Of a DNA stretch of 64,000 nucleotides, positions 33,987 through 42,927 are shown in pieces. Origin of the DNA: [Clostridium] scindens (lineage in GTDB: Bacteria > Bacillota > Clostridia > Lachnospirales > Lachnospiraceae). The position numbers were made by a program, and so were the translations under genes. Positions within the stretch are counted from its first letter, which is position 1. Each line of letters begins with the position of its first letter. Below the pieces are notes generated by a model. It was given only the letters and a program-made list of their open reading frames with translations, had not been told where the DNA came from and searched no databases. The stretch covers positions 289,001-353,000 of the forward strand of contig NZ_CP080442.1 in NCBI RefSeq assembly GCF_019597925.1. The letters are read 5' to 3'.

Positions 33987-33991
33987 AAGAA

Positions 33992-34021
33992 CCCCTGCCC
34001 TTCAGGATTGAAGGGCAGGGG
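33992..34021 (-). terminator. Perfect 13-bp hairpin, terminator for the minus-strand ade operon
   Basis: CCCCTGCCCTTCA pairs perfectly with TGAAGGGCAGGGG around a four-base loop. A T-rich tract follows on the minus strand only, so it best terminates the ade operon reading leftward. Confidence 0.75.
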
Positions 34022-34025
34022 AACG

Positions 34026-34052
34026 GAGGGTGTGCTTAGCACACTCTTTTTT
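34026..34052 (+). terminator. Terminator after the nucleoside hydrolase gene
   Basis: GAGGGTGTGC pairs with GCACACTCTT around TTA and runs into six T. It is oriented for the plus-strand operon. Confidence 0.85.
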
Positions 34053-34095
34053 GCTGTGACTGTTATGATAAATACTTAGACAGGCTAAGCGAGGC

Positions 34096-35829
34096 TCAAT
34101 CCGCGGATTCCCTTGCAACCAGCGGCACCACCGCTCCTTTTTCAACATCAACCAATCCGCAGTCCGTCAACTTGAGCGCGGGACTTACTGGAAGTCCCAA
34201 TGTACACAATGACATGATCGGATTATAATGGCGGTATCCCAACGTTTCCAGGCTTTCTTTTACGCCGCCCAGCATCCGGCCAATGTCATCCGCGGGCAGT
34301 TCGGACAGGATTCCGCACACAGGAAGCGGGAGTTCGGCCAAAATGTGTCCGTGCTCTACGGTACAGATTCCGCCCTGTAATTCGATCAGCCGTCTGGCAG
34401 CAGTTACCATGTCGTCCACATTGGAGCCGATTACCATAAGGTTATGGTGGTCATGATAGTAGGTGGTTGCCACGGCTCCCTGCTTCAGGCAGTCGCCGGT
34501 TACAAAGCCATAGCCGATATTGCCGTTCTTTCCATGGCGTTCCAGCACGGCAGCCAGCATGCAGCCGCTGTCCTGCCATTTCAATCTATTATTTTCCACT
34601 TCCATGGAAACCAGTTTTTCTTTGGTCTGCGTACGGCCGTCGGCTACTTCGATCACGCGGACCTGCACTTGCTTCTGATCTGTGGAGACCACAGGTTCCA
34701 GATCCTTGGCCTCAATCTTGTCCAGATGTACGGAGTGGTAGAATTCCTCCGGGAAGTGGTAAGCGCTCAACGTGCGTTTGGCCTCCCCTTTCCAGAAGAT
34801 TTCCTTGCCATCTTTGAACACGGCGTCTGGCTCAAACCTATGAATTTTAGTTTCTTTCACCAGTTGGAAATCGGCTTTCCTTCCCGGAGCCAGGGCGCCT
34901 CGGTCTCGCAGGTTCATGCGCCTGGCGGGAGTATAGGACGCGCAGTAAATGGCCTGTGCAAGCGGAAATCCCATTTCGACCGCTTTTCTTACGATATAAT
35001 TGAGCTGGCCTTTTTCCAGCAGCGCGTCTGCCATGGTGTCGTCGGTGACGAAGCAGCAGTGTTCATAGAGCTGGTTCTCGGTGATATATTCCAGTATCTC
35101 AGGCTTCAGCATTTTTTCCTGGATTTCCACAAACATTCCATTGGCGAACCGCTGCCGGATCTCTTCCAGGGAGTGCTCGGTATGGTCGCCGTCGATCCCC
35201 TGATAGAGGAATTTCGCAAGATCCAGGCCCACCAGAGAGGGACAATGTCCTTCGATGACTGCTTGGGGATCTTCTTCCCGGAGGTAAAGGAGGAATTTGG
35301 TGATCTCCATCTCAGTGCCCTTTACGATCTGGCGGTAGTTCATGACTTCTCCCACGCAGACGACGCCGTCTTCCTGCATCAGATGCTTCATCTCATCAAA
35401 GCCGATGACGCCCCCGGTGGTCTCCAGATCTTCGTTGGTCGAAGGAACGCTGCTTGGGATTCCGTAATAGATGTCAATAGGGGAGTCTTTCGCCCCGTTG
35501 ATCATCTCATGGATTCCCTGCACCCCCATGACGTTCGCGATCTCGTGGGGCTCGGAAACCAGCGTAGTGACTCCGCAGGAAGCCGCCCGCTCTCCGAAGG
35601 AAGCAGGGGTCATCATAGAACTTTCTATATGCATGTGGATATCGATAAAGCCTGGGAGCATGTAATATCCGCTGCCGTCAATTACCTTTTTGGCGTTGAT
35701 ATTACCTTCCTGAGCCGTATCCACAAAATAGATCCTTTCCCCCAGTATATACACATCAGCGGGCGTGAACATTTTCAGATAGGAGTTATACAGTTTCGTA
35801 TTCTTGACTAATAGATCTACGTTCTCCAC
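34096..35829 (-). CDS. ade: Adenine deaminase
   Basis: A 577-residue metal-dependent amidohydrolase that converts adenine to hypoxanthine and ammonia. Metal and substrate motifs are clear: PGFIDIHMHIESSMMTP, VSEPHEIANVMG, IEGHCP, DGDHTEHS and FVTDDTMAD; the C-terminal adenine-deaminase domain has YYHDHHNLMVIGS and VEHGHILAELPLPVCGI. The start is a GTG at 35829 with AGGAGGT 5 bases upstream on the minus strand; the longer reading to 35892 overlaps the permease gene and lacks a site. It is the second gene of a two-gene operon with a purine permease. Confidence 0.93.
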   Translation of the reverse strand: MENVDLLVKNTKLYNSYLKMFTPADVYILGERIYFVDTAQEGNINAKKVIDGSGYYMLPGFIDIHMHIESSMMTPASFGERAASCGVTTLVSEPHEIANVMGVQGIHEMINGAKDSPIDIYYGIPSSVPSTNEDLETTGGVIGFDEMKHLMQEDGVVCVGEVMNYRQIVKGTEMEITKFLLYLREEDPQAVIEGHCPSLVGLDLAKFLYQGIDGDHTEHSLEEIRQRFANGMFVEIQEKMLKPEILEYITENQLYEHCCFVTDDTMADALLEKGQLNYIVRKAVEMGFPLAQAIYCASYTPARRMNLRDRGALAPGRKADFQLVKETKIHRFEPDAVFKDGKEIFWKGEAKRTLSAYHFPEEFYHSVHLDKIEAKDLEPVVSTDQKQVQVRVIEVADGRTQTKEKLVSMEVENNRLKWQDSGCMLAAVLERHGKNGNIGYGFVTGDCLKQGAVATTYYHDHHNLMVIGSNVDDMVTAARRLIELQGGICTVEHGHILAELPLPVCGILSELPADDIGRMLGGVKESLETLGYRHYNPIMSLCTLGLPVSPALKLTDCGLVDVEKGAVVPLVARESAD

Positions 35830-35843
35830 TTGGCACCTCCTTC

Positions 35844-37148
35844 CTACAGAATGGAATAAAAGTAAAGCAGGCAGACGGCCACCAGAATCCACATGACCGG
35901 ACGGATTTCTTTTATTTTGCCGGCTGAGATCTTCATGATCACATAGGTGGGCAGTGCGGCACAGATGCCGTTTGCAATGTTATTTCCGAAAATGGTGAAT
36001 ACGATGCACACATAAGCCGGGAAGGCTTCGGTGAGATCGTTGAATTTGATGTTCCGCATTGCCCCCAGCATATTGATGCCGATGTACATGAGCACAGGCG
36101 CGGTGGCGGCTGATGGGATCATCAGAGCGATCGGCGCGAGGATCAGGGCGAGCCCAAAGAAGATGGAAGTAAACACGACGGTCAGTCCGGTCTTGCCGCC
36201 TGCCTCCACGCCAGCAGAAGATTCCAGATAGGTCGTCATGCTGGGCATGCCGAATAATGCGCCAAAACTGGTAGCCACAGCATCCACCTTGAAGCATTTG
36301 TCGATTCCCGGAAGATTGCCGTCTTCATCCAGATATCCAGCCTTCGCCCCAACGCCAAGTACGGTTCCAAAGGTGGAGAAAAAGTCCGGAACGAATAAGG
36401 CGATCAAAAATGGAATATAGGCAAAGTTTAATGCGCCCAGAAAGTCAACATGTAAAAACTGGCCGCCTATATTTGCAGGCATGGTAAACAGGCTCTCCGG
36501 CATCTTTGTGACGCCGAATGGGATGCCAACCAGCGTAGTGAGGGCGATTGCCAGAATCATATCTCCTGGCACGCTTCTTGTCTTCAGGACCAGCAAGATT
36601 ACGAATCCGATGACAGCGACGATCACCGTAGGGGCGGTCAGATCGCCGAATCCTAGACTTTTTTTCGCTTCGTTTGCGACGATCAGGCCACAGCTTTTTG
36701 CGCCCAGCAGTGCGATAAACAGGCCGATACCGGCACTTACGGCATGCTTTAGGCTGACGGGGATTACTCTTACTACAGCTTCGCGAAGGCCTAAAAAGGA
36801 GATTACGATAAATAATACGCCGCTCCAAAAGATCACGCCGGCTGCCACATCCGGTGCAATGCCGTCATTGGCGATCATAGCGGTTACGATTCCTACGCTG
36901 CCAAGTCCCGGCGCCAGCGCAAATGGACGGTTCGTATAGAATGCCATGGCGCAGGTCGTAAGGATTACGAGCAGAATCAGCACGGTAAACATGACATGCT
37001 TGTCTAATCCTGCGGACTCCATCATATTCGGTACTGTTGCCAGCACGTAGGCCATTGTTACAAAGGTAGTCAGGCCGGCCAGAAGTTCTGTCCTGACATT
37101 TGAATGAAACTCTGACAATTTAAACTGTCTTTCCAACCACTGTTTCAT
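35844..37148 (-). CDS. NCS2-family purine permease (AzgA/PbuG-like)
   Basis: A 434-residue polytopic membrane protein of the nucleobase/cation symporter-2 family. AFYTNRPFALAPGLG, the loop DFFSTFGTVLGVG and TYLESSAGVEAGGKTG are characteristic of the AzgA-type hypoxanthine/adenine/guanine branch. The ATG at 37148 follows AGGCAGGA; 16 further codons upstream are open but unlikely to be used. It lies 14 bases before ade, so adenine import and deamination are coupled. Confidence 0.9.
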   Translation of the reverse strand: MKQWLERQFKLSEFHSNVRTELLAGLTTFVTMAYVLATVPNMMESAGLDKHVMFTVLILLVILTTCAMAFYTNRPFALAPGLGSVGIVTAMIANDGIAPDVAAGVIFWSGVLFIVISFLGLREAVVRVIPVSLKHAVSAGIGLFIALLGAKSCGLIVANEAKKSLGFGDLTAPTVIVAVIGFVILLVLKTRSVPGDMILAIALTTLVGIPFGVTKMPESLFTMPANIGGQFLHVDFLGALNFAYIPFLIALFVPDFFSTFGTVLGVGAKAGYLDEDGNLPGIDKCFKVDAVATSFGALFGMPSMTTYLESSAGVEAGGKTGLTVVFTSIFFGLALILAPIALMIPSAATAPVLMYIGINMLGAMRNIKFNDLTEAFPAYVCIVFTIFGNNIANGICAALPTYVIMKISAGKIKEIRPVMWILVAVCLLYFYSIL

Positions 37149-37229
37149 ATAGATTGTTCCTGCCTTTCTCTGGAGTGCGTCCAGAAAGGCGCGCACTCTG
37201 TTGTATTTTCTTGATTCTTTCCTTTTTAC

Positions 37230-37258
37230 ATTGTATGATAACCATAACGGTAAGTCTA
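37230..37258 (-). promoter_or_regulatory. Promoter of the permease-ade operon
   Basis: On the minus strand TAGACT (37258-37253), a 17-base spacer and TACAAT (37235-37230). Confidence 0.55.
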
Positions 37259-37277
37259 ATTCATGTTAATCATCAAT

Positions 37278-37296
37278 CCTATTCCATTTTGGAATA
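37278..37296. promoter_or_regulatory. Palindromic LysR-type binding site
   Basis: CTATTCC-ATTTT-GGAATAG is a perfect 7-5-7 inverted repeat lying between the divergent purine operon and the LysR gene, just before the LysR ribosome site. It is a good candidate for autoregulation. Confidence 0.5.
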
Positions 37297-37311
37297 GCCC
37301 GGAGGGAACTT

Positions 37312-38241
37312 ATGAACATACACGAGTTGAACTATGTACTCTGCATAGCCAAGCATCAGAATATGACGAAGGCGGCCCGGGAACTGTATATCTCCCAGCC
37401 GACGCTGAGCAAGCACCTGGGCAAGCTTGAGCGGGAACTGGGAATCAAGCTTTTTAACCGGGTGGACAATTGCTATATCCCGACTTACGCAGGCAGGCGT
37501 TACATGGAATATGCCAGCCGCGTTCTGGAACTGACCCGGAATTGGGAAAAGGAGCTGGAGGACCTCCGGTCCTTGAATGACGGCGAACTGAATGTGGCAT
37601 TCCCGCTGATGCGAAGTTCCTGCATGATACCATGGATTCTGCCCGCGTTCCGCCAGCTGCATCCAAATATCCGCCTGAATTTTCTGGAGGAGACTTATGC
37701 CATCCAGGAACGCCTGTTAAATGACGGTCGGATCGACTTTGCCATTTTCAGCGGAGGCGACCCGAACCCCAAGCTGGAATACGAGGTGCTGGGGCAGGAA
37801 GAGATCCTGCTGGCCGTGTCGGCGGACAATCCCCTGGCAGAGGATGCTGCTTGCGATCCTTTAAAGGAAGGCGGATATCCGATTGTGGACTGGTCAAAAC
37901 TTCATAACGAGAAGTTCATCCTGCATCATCCGGAGCAGAATACGGGAGCGATCACCGCGCATCTTCTGAAAAAGCACGGAATCACGCCCACTGTACCGTT
38001 CTATACGCGTAATACGCAGGCGGCGCTTCTTCTGGTCCAGCAAAATGAGGGGATTTGCTTTGCGCCGGAAACGTATATCCGCAACATGACGTTTCATACG
38101 CCGCCGGTCTGCTTTTCCTTAAACGATCCCGAAGCGTTCGCCACCACCATGATCACCTATCGGAAAGGGGCGTATCTGTCGGCGTATGCACAGGATTTTA
38201 TTCGGATAGCGAAGGAGTATTTTATGGGGACCTCGTTATGA
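37312..38241 (+). CDS. LysR-family transcriptional regulator (purine operon)
   Basis: A 309-residue LysR regulator. The N-terminal winged HTH is MTKAARELYISQPTLSKHLGKLE (about 18-40, key residues A, S, T), followed by the effector-binding domain (about 92-300). GGAGGG precedes the ATG. It is divergent from the NCS2 permease and ade operon with a palindrome between them, which suggests that it controls purine uptake. The effector is unknown; a purine is a guess. Confidence 0.88.
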   Translation: MNIHELNYVLCIAKHQNMTKAARELYISQPTLSKHLGKLERELGIKLFNRVDNCYIPTYAGRRYMEYASRVLELTRNWEKELEDLRSLNDGELNVAFPLMRSSCMIPWILPAFRQLHPNIRLNFLEETYAIQERLLNDGRIDFAIFSGGDPNPKLEYEVLGQEEILLAVSADNPLAEDAACDPLKEGGYPIVDWSKLHNEKFILHHPEQNTGAITAHLLKKHGITPTVPFYTRNTQAALLLVQQNEGICFAPETYIRNMTFHTPPVCFSLNDPEAFATTMITYRKGAYLSAYAQDFIRIAKEYFMGTSL

Positions 38242-38326
38242 CTTGGGCACGAAGAAATGTTGTTGAAAAATTATGATTTTTTATCAGTTCCCGGTTTAGA
38301 ATTGTAGAAAATGCACAATATGAATA

Positions 38327-38355
38327 TTGACAATTTTCACCACAATGCGTACAAT
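38327..38355 (+). promoter_or_regulatory. Strong sigma-A promoter of the riboswitch operon
   Basis: TTGACA (38327-38332), 17 bases, TACAAT (38350-38355). The expected transcription start near 38362 is at the 5' edge of the riboswitch aptamer. Confidence 0.8.
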
Positions 38356-38361
38356 AACTTT

Positions 38362-38446
38362 AGTACACATATGAGGGCAAAACAGATGAAAATCTGTGAC
38401 GTAAAACTATAGGAACTGTTAAATTGTAGCCAACGGATACTTACAG
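38362..38446 (+). promoter_or_regulatory. Cyclic di-GMP-I (GEMM) riboswitch
   Basis: The conserved core GGGCAAA (38375-38381), a stem ACAGAT/ATCTGT closed by a GAAA tetraloop, then GACGTAAAACTATAGG and, after a second arm, GTAGCCAACGG. The tetraloop and its receptor side are in the GEMM order. It is followed directly by a terminator, so c-di-GMP should control read-through into the WYL operon. The direction (on or off) cannot be told by eye. Confidence 0.8.
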
Positions 38447-38480
38447 AATGCATTGCTTTAATATGAGCAATGCATTTTTA
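38447..38480 (+). terminator. Riboswitch-controlled terminator
   Basis: AATGCATTGCT pairs perfectly with AGCAATGCATT around an eight-base loop and is followed by a T-rich tract. It lies immediately 3' of the aptamer and about 90 bases before the first gene. Confidence 0.85.
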
Positions 38481-38570
38481 TTTCTTAAATAAAAGATAAC
38501 TTTTAGAGTGACATTTTCTGTCCTTCTGATTTGATATAATACAAAAAAAATAAAGAATGACGGTGAGTTT

Positions 38571-39521
38571 GTGGAGGAGATAAAGAATAACAAGATAGAA
38601 CGTGTTTTGGGGCTATACACGAAGTTCCTGAATGGAAACATTGTAAATAAGGCTGAAGAAGCACTTAATTACAATGTGAATGAGAGAAGTATACAACGGG
38701 ATATTGATGACATAAGGAATTATCTGGAACTTCAGGCAGAGCATTCCGGATTCGTGAATAGCATAGTTTATGACCGAATCGATAAAGGATACCGCTTAGA
38801 GCAGGCATACAAATCAAAACTTACAAATGGAGAGATACTGGCGCTTTGCAAGATATTGCTAGACAGCAGAGCGTTTACAAAGGATGAGATGAAAGAAATT
38901 GTTGGAAAACTGGTTGACTGCTGTGTTCCAATGACGAATCAGAAAGCGGTATCTGAACTTCTTGAGAATGAGTTATATCACTATGTCGAACCAAGGCATA
39001 AGACCAAATGTATCAATACAATCTGGGAAATAGGACAGGCAATTCGAAATCGTAGTTATTTGGAAATAAAGTATTACCGTATGAAAGATAAAAAGACGGT
39101 GGCCAGAAAGGTTAAGCCGGTTGCGATTATGTTTTCCGAGTACTATTTTTATCTGACAGCATTTATAGACGACAAGGACGTAAGAAAAGATTTCCAGGTG
39201 CTTAATGATTCTTATCCTACAATATATAGGTTAGACAGAATCAAAAAATATAAGGTGCTGGACGAACATTTTCACATTCCTTACAGCAGCAGGTTTGAAG
39301 AAGGGGAATTTCGGAAACGAGTACAGTTTATGTATGGCGGAACTCTTAGAAAAGTGAAGTTTAGATATCTGGGAAATGATTTGGATTCAATACTTGACAG
39401 GCTTCCGACCGCGCAGATTATTTCGGAAGAGGATGGGGTCTATACATTAAGCGCGGAAGTGTTTGGGACAGGAATTGATATGTGGCTTAGAAGCCAGGGA
39501 GATAACGTTCAGGTTATATAA
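38571..39521 (+). CDS. WYL-domain transcriptional regulator
   Basis: A 316-residue protein with an N-terminal helix-turn-helix (about 1-65; VNERSIQRDIDDIRNYL) and a WYL ligand-binding domain (about 155-235; SYLEIKYYRMKDKKTVARKVKP and EYYFYLTAFIDD), followed by a C-terminal extension. WYL regulators such as BrxR and CapW repress phage-defence operons until a nucleic-acid or nucleotide signal arrives. Start GTG at 38571 follows GGTGAG; the exact start is uncertain. It is the first gene behind the c-di-GMP riboswitch and probably autoregulates the operon. Confidence 0.85.
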   Translation: MEEIKNNKIERVLGLYTKFLNGNIVNKAEEALNYNVNERSIQRDIDDIRNYLELQAEHSGFVNSIVYDRIDKGYRLEQAYKSKLTNGEILALCKILLDSRAFTKDEMKEIVGKLVDCCVPMTNQKAVSELLENELYHYVEPRHKTKCINTIWEIGQAIRNRSYLEIKYYRMKDKKTVARKVKPVAIMFSEYYFYLTAFIDDKDVRKDFQVLNDSYPTIYRLDRIKKYKVLDEHFHIPYSSRFEEGEFRKRVQFMYGGTLRKVKFRYLGNDLDSILDRLPTAQIISEEDGVYTLSAEVFGTGIDMWLRSQGDNVQVI

Positions 39522-39534
39522 AGGGAGGAAGGAA

Positions 39535-41556
39535 ATGAAGATGCAAAATGGGATGAAACGATTCTTTGAGGAGAGGGCCAGGTATTGGTATATTGTGGCG
39601 GCGGTTTTTGTAGTATTGGGAATTGCTGACTATGGGTTCTTAAGTATAGTGATACCGTTATGGGCCTGTAATATTATTATGATTGTCTTAATCATCCTGG
39701 CAACGGTGTACATCGCGATTATGTATAATTATTCCAGACAAAAATGCAAGGCTTATATGGCGGACAGGCAAGAAAATCTATTTGATCGTATCAATAATCT
39801 GCAGAAGCACATAGATGAACTGGAAGAACAGTTATCTGAAGTCCTTAAGAGGTCAATAGATGAAAATACTGCAAAAGCCATCACGGAGATTCGTGGAGCA
39901 ATTGAACTGACGGATGCAAGCCTCAAGAGAAAAGTGGAAGAGGCTGCTGAATCACAGACAAAGGAACTGTCATCAAATATTATGAGCACGCAGAGCCTGA
40001 TCAAAGACGAGGCCAGGAATCTGGCAGATAATGCGCGCAGCAGTACGGAACAAATTGCCACGCTTGTATCAGTTGCTGGAAAACAGACGGATGCAGCAAT
40101 AGCAGAAGCAGTAGAGCGGATGATCTCAGATGCAGCAAAGAACCAAAAGGCCAGTGAAAGCCGGGATGATGCGAATAGAGCGAATCAGGAAAAGGCCCAG
40201 CTGCAGATCCGGAATATGATTGAAGAATCAGACAAAGCAACGGCGACGCTTGCGGCAGATATTGCACAGACGCTCGCTGGAGTCAAGACATCCACAGTCC
40301 AGGATACAGAACGTATCGTCCAATCCATTAGCGATATAGGAAACGCCATTGTTACAAAGATTGTCGAAAAGAACGAGGGTGATGAGCAGGCTTATGAGGA
40401 TGTCAGGAGGCAAATCATATCTTCAGAAAAAAACATTATCAGCAATTCAAATGAGATTGGAGAGAAAGAAGCCTCTAATTTGAAAGATATCCAAAGTCAG
40501 ATTGGAGAATTGGAGCAAAAGGTAGACGATTCGGTAGATAATACCAACAATTGTACAATACAAATTGTGGATAAGATTGAGCAGTCTGATACAGAACAGA
40601 GGAAAACGGCGTCTGTGGCAGAGGGACATATCATTTCCAAAGCTGACGAGGCCTTTGCGTATGTTGGAGATAGACTGGAGGGAATATCGGAAGCCATTAA
40701 TAATGGCAGCTTGGCCTGTGAAGAAAGAATTGGCGATGCAGAAGCTAAGCTTACAAGCATGATCAGCTCTGCTGCTGCCAGCGGAAAGGCTGATATGGAG
40801 GCTAAGGCTGAAGAGTTGAGCAATAAAGCCTCTGTAATGCAGAATGAACTTGCCAGATTAATGATACAGTTATTAGATGATCAAGAAGAGGATGCTCAAA
40901 AAGCGAAGAGCGCTTCTGATGGAATATTTAACCAGATCGTGCGTTTTTCAAATGAGGCAAGAAGGCAGATTGAGTCGATTCAGGGTAGCCTGGATACAAG
41001 CGTGCGGGCAATCGAGACCATTAAGAGCGCGATTGATGCCTCAGCAAATGAGCAATACAGCCAGACCTCTCTTATAAACGATAAAGTAGATACCTACTCA
41101 AAAACAGCCGGGAATTATCAAAAAGTGATTTTTACACGGCTTGATCGTCTGCAGGATCAGGTTGCAAATCTGAATTCGCTTTCGGATGTGATAAGGAATT
41201 TTGCGGCTGTGCAGCAACAGGCTGGACAGGCTGCGGCTTCGGAGAAAAAAGAACCTGACAGGACGGAGGAAATAAGAGATCCGGAAACTGGCATCACAGT
41301 ATTTAATCATTATAAGAATAATAAATTGATTTCCAGCGAGATGCGCAAAGGAAGGCAAAAAACGTATGAAGTCGAATATGACGCGCAAGGCAGGATTATT
41401 CATAGCCGGAATTTTGATGCAAATGGCCTGGTGTCTACAGACTTACAATTCTATCCAAATGGACAGGTTAAGACGAGAACCGAAAGAGTAACCGTCGATG
41501 GGAAAGTAATGACTGTAACAAGCCAGTTTGATGAACAGGGCAATAAGAAAGGATAA
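39535..41556 (+). CDS. Membrane-anchored long coiled-coil protein with MORN/YwqK-like tail
   Basis: A 673-residue protein I cannot assign to a named family. Two membrane segments lie near residues 15-38 and 42-66, followed by about 480 residues of Ala/Glu/Lys-rich coiled coil that resembles the signalling rod of chemoreceptors but lacks their hairpin tip signature. The C-terminal 85 residues (ITVFNHYKNNKLISSEMRKG and YPNGQVKTRTERV) look like MORN or YwqK antitoxin-type beta repeats. The ATG at 39535 has GGGAGGAAGG upstream. It could be a membrane scaffold or sensor, loosely comparable with the tailed ZorA of Zorya, but no motor motif was recognised. Confidence 0.7.
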   Translation: MKMQNGMKRFFEERARYWYIVAAVFVVLGIADYGFLSIVIPLWACNIIMIVLIILATVYIAIMYNYSRQKCKAYMADRQENLFDRINNLQKHIDELEEQLSEVLKRSIDENTAKAITEIRGAIELTDASLKRKVEEAAESQTKELSSNIMSTQSLIKDEARNLADNARSSTEQIATLVSVAGKQTDAAIAEAVERMISDAAKNQKASESRDDANRANQEKAQLQIRNMIEESDKATATLAADIAQTLAGVKTSTVQDTERIVQSISDIGNAIVTKIVEKNEGDEQAYEDVRRQIISSEKNIISNSNEIGEKEASNLKDIQSQIGELEQKVDDSVDNTNNCTIQIVDKIEQSDTEQRKTASVAEGHIISKADEAFAYVGDRLEGISEAINNGSLACEERIGDAEAKLTSMISSAAASGKADMEAKAEELSNKASVMQNELARLMIQLLDDQEEDAQKAKSASDGIFNQIVRFSNEARRQIESIQGSLDTSVRAIETIKSAIDASANEQYSQTSLINDKVDTYSKTAGNYQKVIFTRLDRLQDQVANLNSLSDVIRNFAAVQQQAGQAAASEKKEPDRTEEIRDPETGITVFNHYKNNKLISSEMRKGRQKTYEVEYDAQGRIIHSRNFDANGLVSTDLQFYPNGQVKTRTERVTVDGKVMTVTSQFDEQGNKKG

Positions 41557-41569
41557 GGAGGAAAGTAGC

Positions 41570-41971
41570 ATGTTTTTAAATCTGCTGAATGAAAAGGAAG
41601 GAAAGAATTTTTTGGAACTTGCCAAAATCGCGATGATGGTAAACGGTACGGTTAAGGAAAGCGAACAGGCTGTGTTTGATACTTATCGGATGGAATTAAA
41701 TCTACCAGATTATGAAATTCAAGACGTAGAGTACAGCAAACTGGCAACTGCGTTTCAGGCAAGTACAAAAAAGGTGAAGAAGGCCATTATTATCGAACTG
41801 GCAGGTGTTCTTGACGCAGATGAAGAAATTGATCCTAATGAGGAGACATGGATTAAAAAGTTAGGATCGGACTGGGGGTTCCGAGATTCCGAGGTGAAGA
41901 AGATGGTACGATGGACGCAGGATTTTAACGATCTGCTTGGAGAAGCATTTGACTATATTAATAAGAGATAA
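41570..41971 (+). CDS. TerB-like (tellurite-resistance domain) protein
   Basis: A 133-residue all-helical acidic protein. Its pattern (AKIAMMVNGTVKESEQAVFDTYRMELNL followed by AGVLDADEEIDPNEETWIKKL) is that of TerB/DjlA-type domains with acidic metal-binding loops. TerB domains occur in chemical-stress and phage-defence gene clusters. AGGAGG precedes the ATG, 13 bases after the coiled-coil gene. Family assignment is by pattern and is moderate. Confidence 0.65.
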   Translation: MFLNLLNEKEGKNFLELAKIAMMVNGTVKESEQAVFDTYRMELNLPDYEIQDVEYSKLATAFQASTKKVKKAIIIELAGVLDADEEIDPNEETWIKKLGSDWGFRDSEVKKMVRWTQDFNDLLGEAFDYINKR

Positions 41972-41985
41972 AGGGGGGAGCCGTT

Positions 41986-42915
41986 ATGGGAATTTTCGGG
42001 GGCTTTGTTGGAAAGGTATGGAAAGCAGTCAAGGCCGGAGGAAGTAAGGCTGTCAAAGGAATCAAGAAAACAGGAAGGGCTATTAAACACGGAACGACAA
42101 ACCTTTGGAATAAGTTTAGTGGGAAAAATAAGTTTGAGGAGGCAGATCAACTGTATCAGCAGATCTCGGAACGGTATAGATCGAAACGACGGCAATTTGA
42201 TGCCGATGTGGGGAGTCTTACCGACAAGATAGAATCCCACGTAGCGATAATTAATCAAAGCAAGGAGAAGATAAAGACAGAATTATTTCTGGAGATGGCC
42301 CAGAAGATGGAAAAGATTAAGGATATAAATGTAGCGCAAGATTTTTCTGTTGAAGCGTATATAGCCGAGGCCTTGGCACTTGACAGCGTGAGAGCAAAAT
42401 CCCAACTCTATAAGATTGATTTTAATAAGCATAAGTTTAAAACCTCTATGCAGGCAATATTTACCTTTGGGATATACACTAGAAAGAAAGCAAAAGAAAC
42501 GCTCTATGCAGTACAGGAAGAAGAAAGAAAAGTAGAGGCGGAAATTGCCAAGATGGAGGCGGAATGTGTTAAGCTAAGGGCAATTGAAGAGTCTCTTGCA
42601 AATGTGGAGCATTACTTTGCTTCTCTGATTGAATTATATGAGAACCTGTTGATCAGGCTCGATAATTCAGTCAACTATCTCTATGTAAGATGCATGTCAT
42701 TTGCCCACCACCTGGTACATACGGAAATGAGCATAAGAAGGCTGCCTAAGATGCAGCAGAAAGAGGTTGAGGCTATTATTACCGCAAGCAAGATCCTGAA
42801 GGCGATGACCGATGCACAGATAACATCTGTAGAGGATCAGGAAAAGGTCAATTGCTATAGCACGAATCTAAAACAGCAGTATGAAGAAATGAGCGAAGTA
42901 TATCAGGCAGCCTAG
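41986..42915 (+). CDS. Coiled-coil protein of unknown function
   Basis: A 309-residue protein with a Gly/Lys-rich amphipathic start (GGFVGKVWKAVKAGGSKAVKG) that might touch membranes, followed by long helices with two coiled-coil stretches (about 60-110 and 165-215). No catalytic motif is visible. It starts 14 bases after the TerB-like gene with GGGGGGAG upstream, and ends 12 bases before the next gene. I do not recognise a family; the context suggests a structural component of the same system. Confidence 0.65.
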   Translation: MGIFGGFVGKVWKAVKAGGSKAVKGIKKTGRAIKHGTTNLWNKFSGKNKFEEADQLYQQISERYRSKRRQFDADVGSLTDKIESHVAIINQSKEKIKTELFLEMAQKMEKIKDINVAQDFSVEAYIAEALALDSVRAKSQLYKIDFNKHKFKTSMQAIFTFGIYTRKKAKETLYAVQEEERKVEAEIAKMEAECVKLRAIEESLANVEHYFASLIELYENLLIRLDNSVNYLYVRCMSFAHHLVHTEMSIRRLPKMQQKEVEAIITASKILKAMTDAQITSVEDQEKVNCYSTNLKQQYEEMSEVYQAA

Positions 42916-42927
42916 GAGGTGTTTGGA

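Noticed and set aside
34444..35811. A 455-codon open frame on the plus strand opposite adenine deaminase.
   Set aside because: It mirrors the codon pattern of ade, has no ribosome site and no recognisable protein; ade itself is unmistakable.
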